From an uncultured Cryomorphaceae bacterium (GTDB taxonomy: Bacteria; Bacteroidota; Bacteroidia; Flavobacteriales; Schleiferiaceae), in NCBI GenBank assembly GCA_913031435.1, contig CAJWFD010000006.1:1-64000 (forward strand): a stretch of DNA of 64,000 nucleotides, given 5' to 3'. The notes under the pieces were generated by a model, which worked only from the letters and a program-made list of their open reading frames with translations, was not told the origin of the DNA and searched no databases. The translations under genes and the position numbers were made by a program. Shown here piece by piece: positions 61,275-64,000 of this stretch. Position 1 is the stretch's first letter. Each line of letters opens with the position of its first letter.

Positions 61275-62606
61275 TTATTCTGCTGCTTCAGCAGTAGGTT
61301 CTTCACTCTTTGGCAAGTACTTCAGGACAACTCTATTGTCCTTTACGAGGTACTTCTTCGCAACTCTTTGAATGTCTTCGCGAGTTACACTGCGGTATCT
61401 TTCTATCTCTGTGTTGATATAGTTTGCGTCCCCATAATAGGTATGGTAATCTGCTAGAGACTCTGCTATACCAGCCATTTTAGAATTACTTTGAATAAAG
61501 TTACTCTCCATCTGATTCTGAATCTTCTGGAATTCTCTTTCTGTAATCAATTCATTCTGCAGCTTCTGAATTTCTTCCTCCAAACCAGGAGTCATGTCAT
61601 CAATAGTTTTTCCTGCATTTGCTAGTGAAAAGGTGATGAATGCGCCACCCTGCTCCAATGAGAAAGGAAAGGCAAATACTTGCAGTGCGGTTTGATCCTC
61701 ATCCACCAAGCGCTTGTACATTCTAGAGGAAGGTCCTCCGCTTAACACAGAACTTGTCATCTGAAGTGCATACGCATCATCAGATGTTTGCGGGGGCATT
61801 CTATAGCCCATCATCATTGCGGGCAGTTGAATGTTGTCATATATAATTGCCACTTTCTCGCCACCCAAAGCCGGCTCTTGAACCGTAGGCTGAACAACAT
61901 CAGCTCCTCTTGGTATATCTGCGAAGTAAGCCGCAATCAATTCTTTAGTTTTCGCAATATCAATGTCACCAGCGATACTTAAAGTCGCGTTGTTGGGAAT
62001 GTAGAATTTCTTGTAGAACGCCATGAACTCGTCTAGTTTAGCGGCATTCAAGTGATCCATAGAACCTATAGGAACCCAGTTGTAAGGATGGTCAGAATAC
62101 AAACGTTTCATCATATTTTCCAGCCATGATCCATAAGGCTGATTGTCTACGCGCTGGCGTTTTTCCTCTTTTACTACCTCTCGTTGCGTTTCCACACCTA
62201 TCGTTTGAATGTTTGCATGCAACATGCGCTCACTTTCTAACCACAGACCCAATTCCATTTGATTGGAAGGCAGTAGTTCAAAGTAGAAAGTCCTGTCCTG
62301 AGAAGTGTTGGCATTTAGTGCACCTCCAGCGTTTGTGACATAGCTATCGAACTCACCACGCTCAATGTTCTCCGATCCCTCGAACAACAGATGCTCAAAG
62401 AAATGTGCAAAACCGGTACGTTCGGTTTCTTCGTTTTTACTTCCTACGTGATACAATACAGTTACTGCAGCAATAGGAGTAGTGTGATCTTCATGAAGAA
62501 TAACGTGGAGTCCGTTGTCCAGGTCATACTCTTCAAATTCGATTTGATTTTGAGCACATAGAGATCCTGAAAAGACCAATGCACTCAACATGATGATATT
62601 TTTCAT
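61275..62606 (-). CDS. M16-family zinc peptidase, active chain
   Basis: 443 residues with a signal peptide (MKNIIMLSALVFSGSLCAQ). The inverted zinc motif is HFFEH (in GFAHFFEHLLFEG), and the downstream Glu ligand is plausible at the EVVKEEKR segment about 70 residues later. The second half contains YKRLVDEDQTALQV and SLANAGKTIDDM typical of the family. Probably periplasmic or outer-membrane associated. An exact -7 box lies upstream. Confidence 0.92.
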   Translation of the reverse strand: MKNIIMLSALVFSGSLCAQNQIEFEEYDLDNGLHVILHEDHTTPIAAVTVLYHVGSKNEETERTGFAHFFEHLLFEGSENIERGEFDSYVTNAGGALNANTSQDRTFYFELLPSNQMELGLWLESERMLHANIQTIGVETQREVVKEEKRQRVDNQPYGSWLENMMKRLYSDHPYNWVPIGSMDHLNAAKLDEFMAFYKKFYIPNNATLSIAGDIDIAKTKELIAAYFADIPRGADVVQPTVQEPALGGEKVAIIYDNIQLPAMMMGYRMPPQTSDDAYALQMTSSVLSGGPSSRMYKRLVDEDQTALQVFAFPFSLEQGGAFITFSLANAGKTIDDMTPGLEEEIQKLQNELITEREFQKIQNQMESNFIQSNSKMAGIAESLADYHTYYGDANYINTEIERYRSVTREDIQRVAKKYLVKDNRVVLKYLPKSEEPTAEAAE

Positions 62607-62631
62607 GTATTACTTTTTTTGAATAGTAGCT

Positions 62632-62639
62632 CAAATATA
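62632..62639 (-). promoter_or_regulatory. -7 box of the M16 peptidase pair
   Basis: TATATTTG on the minus strand, exact TAnnTTTG, with TTT (one mismatch to TTG) 19 bases upstream; the ATG is 26 bases downstream. Confidence 0.6.
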
Positions 62640-62697
62640 CATGGTGATTCAGCCTTAAAAAGAATAAACCCCTCTCCTTTTTTCAATCTTGGTTATA

Positions 62698-62733
62698 AAA
62701 AGAGTTGTTATTAAAAGAGTTGTCCTATATTTG
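62698..62733 (+). promoter_or_regulatory. rplU-rpmA promoter with an 11-base direct repeat
   Basis: A -7 box TATATTTG (62726-62733, exact) and a -33 TTG (62705-62707) are spaced 18 bases apart. AAAAGAGTTGT occurs twice (62698-62708 and 62713-62723), the second copy inside the -33/-7 spacer. The repeat may bind a regulator or be chance duplication. Confidence 0.7.
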
Positions 62734-62755
62734 CACCCCATAAAAATCAAGTATA

Positions 62756-63199
62756 ATGTACGCAATTGTTGAGATAGCAGGGCTTCAATACAAAGTTGAG
62801 AAAGACCAACGCTTGTACGTAAACCGCTTGAATCTTGAAGAAGGAGCTAAGGTTAAGTTTGACCGCGTTCTTTTAATAGAATCAGACGGCGACGTAAAGG
62901 TTGGCGCCCCAGTTATAGACGGAGCTAAAGTAGAAGCTACTGTCAACGGAGAAGTTAAAGGTGATAAAGTTCTGATCTTCAAAAAGAAGCGCAGAAAAGG
63001 ATACCAAAAATTGAATGGCCACCGCCAGAAATTTACTTCTATTACTATTAATAAAATCACTGCAAAAGCTCCAGCCAAAAAGGCAGCAGCTAAAGCAACT
63101 GAAGAAAAAGTAGTCGCTCCTAAGAAGCCTGCAGCCAAAAAGCCCGCAGCCAAGAAAGCAGCTCCTAAGAAAGCAGTAGCTAACGCAGACAATAAATAA
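62756..63199 (+). CDS. rplU: 50S ribosomal protein L21 with Lys/Ala-rich tail
   Basis: 147 residues. Residues 1-~103 are a standard L21 ([43 protein letters not shown]). From about 104 a low-complexity tail of AAKK/APKK units extends ~44 residues beyond the normal end. Such histone H1-like tails occur on L21 in some Bacteroidota. rpmA follows after 3 bases in the usual L21-L27 pair. Confidence 0.95.
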   Translation: MYAIVEIAGLQYKVEKDQRLYVNRLNLEEGAKVKFDRVLLIESDGDVKVGAPVIDGAKVEATVNGEVKGDKVLIFKKKRRKGYQKLNGHRQKFTSITINKITAKAPAKKAAAKATEEKVVAPKKPAAKKPAAKKAAPKKAVANADNK

Positions 63200-63202
63200 G
63201 AT

Positions 63203-63460
63203 ATGGCTCACAAGAAAGGTGTCGGTAGTTCAAGAAACGGACGTGAATCAGCAAGTAAGCGATTGGGTATCAAGATTTTTGGCGGCCAAGAAGCAATCGC
63301 AGGAAACATTATCGTACGTCAGCGTGGTACAAAACACAACGCTGGTGAGAATGTAGGTATTGGTAAAGACCATACTCTATTTGCTCTAGCAGACGGTAAA
63401 GTAGAATTCCGCAAAAGAAAAGACGATAAATCTTACGTAAGCGTCGTTCCAGTCGCTTAA
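63203..63460 (+). CDS. rpmA: 50S ribosomal protein L27
   Basis: 85 residues. Begins [20 protein letters not shown], as expected for a form without the cleaved N-terminal extension of Firmicutes, and continues [23 protein letters not shown] and the conserved [11 protein letters not shown]. The N-terminus reaches toward the peptidyl transferase centre in ribosome structures. Confidence 0.97.
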   Translation: MAHKKGVGSSRNGRESASKRLGIKIFGGQEAIAGNIIVRQRGTKHNAGENVGIGKDHTLFALADGKVEFRKRKDDKSYVSVVPVA

Positions 63461-63483
63461 TTAGATCGTAGAAATCATAAATA

Positions 63484-63516
63484 GACCCGTAGCTCTCTGA
63501 GTTACGGGTTTTTTCG
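63484..63516 (+). terminator. Intrinsic terminator after rpmA
   Basis: ACCCGTAGCTC (63485-63495) pairs with GAGTTACGGGT (63499-63509), with one G-T pair, and is followed by T5. It ends the rplU-rpmA unit before the convergent epimerase gene. Confidence 0.9.
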
Positions 63517-63528
63517 TGACGTTACGTT

Positions 63529-64000
63529 TCATTCATTCGCCCCCCAACGCTCAGACAGAAGCGCACCAAAATCTGCAAATGACCTTGCAGGCAAGATGTA
63601 ATCTTTGACCATTGATTCACCGCTTGCGCCATTGTACGCAACACGCGAAAATAACATGATCCTCATCTGGGCGGTAAAGTAAGGTCCTATAATAGGTACA
63701 TGGCGAAGAAAACTAAAGGCTCGCATTCTATTCAGCCAAGGAATTCTATGCAATAGTTGCACCTTTAACTGAAGTCCTAAGCCGTTTGCCATCCCCATAA
63801 CAAGCTCGTTAAAATCTATGTTTTTAGATACTGCCGTAACGGGTGAAGTCAGTCGGCTTTCATGGCACATTCGAACGATCATCGCTACGTCCCTTACATC
63901 TACAACTCCGCTGCAACCATCTGTAATAAACGGAAGAGAATTATCGTAAACTCGCTGCCACAGTTTCTGCGGAGCACTTGCCTTAGGGCCAATGCCTAAA
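63529..64000 (-). CDS. NAD-dependent epimerase/dehydratase (extended SDR), C-terminal part
   Basis: The frame stays open to the right window edge, so the N-terminal Rossmann half with the catalytic YxxxK is not visible. The visible ~155 residues begin LGIGPKASAPQKLWQRVYDN, then PFITDGCSGVVDVRDVAMI, which is the C-terminal substrate-domain pattern of the dihydroflavonol reductase-like extended SDRs. Substrate unknown; could act in nucleotide-sugar or small-molecule metabolism. An ATG at 63882 is internal. Confidence 0.85.
   Translation of the reverse strand, partial: LGIGPKASAPQKLWQRVYDNSLPFITDGCSGVVDVRDVAMIVRMCHESRLTSPVTAVSKNIDFNELVMGMANGLGLQLKVQLLHRIPWLNRMRAFSFLRHVPIIGPYFTAQMRIMLFSRVAYNGASGESMVKDYILPARSFADFGALLSERWGANE

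Noticed and set aside
62785-63192. A 135-residue Ala/Phe/Leu-rich frame antisense to rplU
   Set aside because: It mirrors the Lys/Ala-rich tail and L21 core; no promoter, and the sense frame is an unmistakable ribosomal protein.
1-64000. CRISPR arrays, phage genes, insertion sequences or a replication origin
   Set aside because: No regularly spaced repeats, transposase or phage-type frames, or dnaA-box clusters were noticed on either strand.

Overview
The window is a gene-dense, AT-rich stretch of chromosome from a member of the Bacteroidota, most likely a marine Flavobacteriales (Cryomorphaceae/Schleiferiaceae-like) bacterium. The evidence is a mutY-ssb-gldE-gldD cluster, a PorP/SprF-type outer membrane protein, three large secreted proteins with the type IX secretion type B (CHU_C) C-terminal domain, an HMG-CoA reductase plus GYDIA-type GHMP kinase pair, and repeated matches to the Bacteroidota -7 promoter box TAnnTTTG. 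Shine-Dalgarno sequences are not evident in front of most genes, and TTG/GTG starts occur. The genus cannot be told from the sequence alone.

Layout. 1-2059 (+): end of acetyl-CoA synthetase, a SSAT-like acetyltransferase, aspartokinase. 2046-5105 (-): hydroxyacid dehydrogenase, MgtE and RsmA, overlapping one another. 5193-10198 (+): fructose-bisphosphatase, Mfd, DinB-like protein. 10271-13788 (-): PorP/SprF-SPOR fusion and its adhesin-like partner. 13885-15617: GAF protein (+) and a lone MacB-type permease (-). 15723-22682 (+): purH, then the elongation cluster mreBCD-mrdA-rodA. 22771-30557 (-): an envelope cluster, coaX - outer membrane protein - TPR protein - lptC - small membrane protein - CorC/HlyC-type protein - PpiD-like foldase. 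30731-33176: the most accessory-looking part, with an XRE regulator/membrane-protein operon behind a promoter flanked by two identical-geometry palindromes, tRNA-Phe, and an unrecognised protein built of two tandem copies of one ~80-residue unit. 33240-38519 (+): pirin, HMG-CoA reductase, GHMP kinase, PKD-type secreted protein. 38516-41086 (-): crcB, PAP2, obg, adk. 41202-47807: manC (+), fumC (-), a 56-residue membrane peptide (+), ArsC-like protein (-) and a 1085-residue SBBP/CHU_C protein (-). 47875-53038: prfB (-), threonine aldolase (+), recX (-), and the operon HU - TPR - 30-residue basic peptide - RNase G (-). 53106-56747 (+): mutY, ssb, gldE, gldD, DUF2007. 56710-62606: ctaA (-), HMA lipoprotein (-), EamA transporter (+), an M16 peptidase pair (-). 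62756-63460 (+): rplU-rpmA. 63529-64000 (-): end of an NAD-dependent epimerase.

Most of the window is conserved core biology: envelope growth, translation, repair, central metabolism. Transcription units are tightly packed. Convergent neighbours either overlap at their stop codons or are separated by a strong bidirectional hairpin. No CRISPR array, transposase, integrase, phage gene or complete insertion sequence was seen. The best candidates for undescribed biology are the duplicated-domain protein at 32203-32802, the XRE/TolQ-like operon with its double palindrome at 31793-31846, and the PorP-SPOR fusion at 10271-11785.
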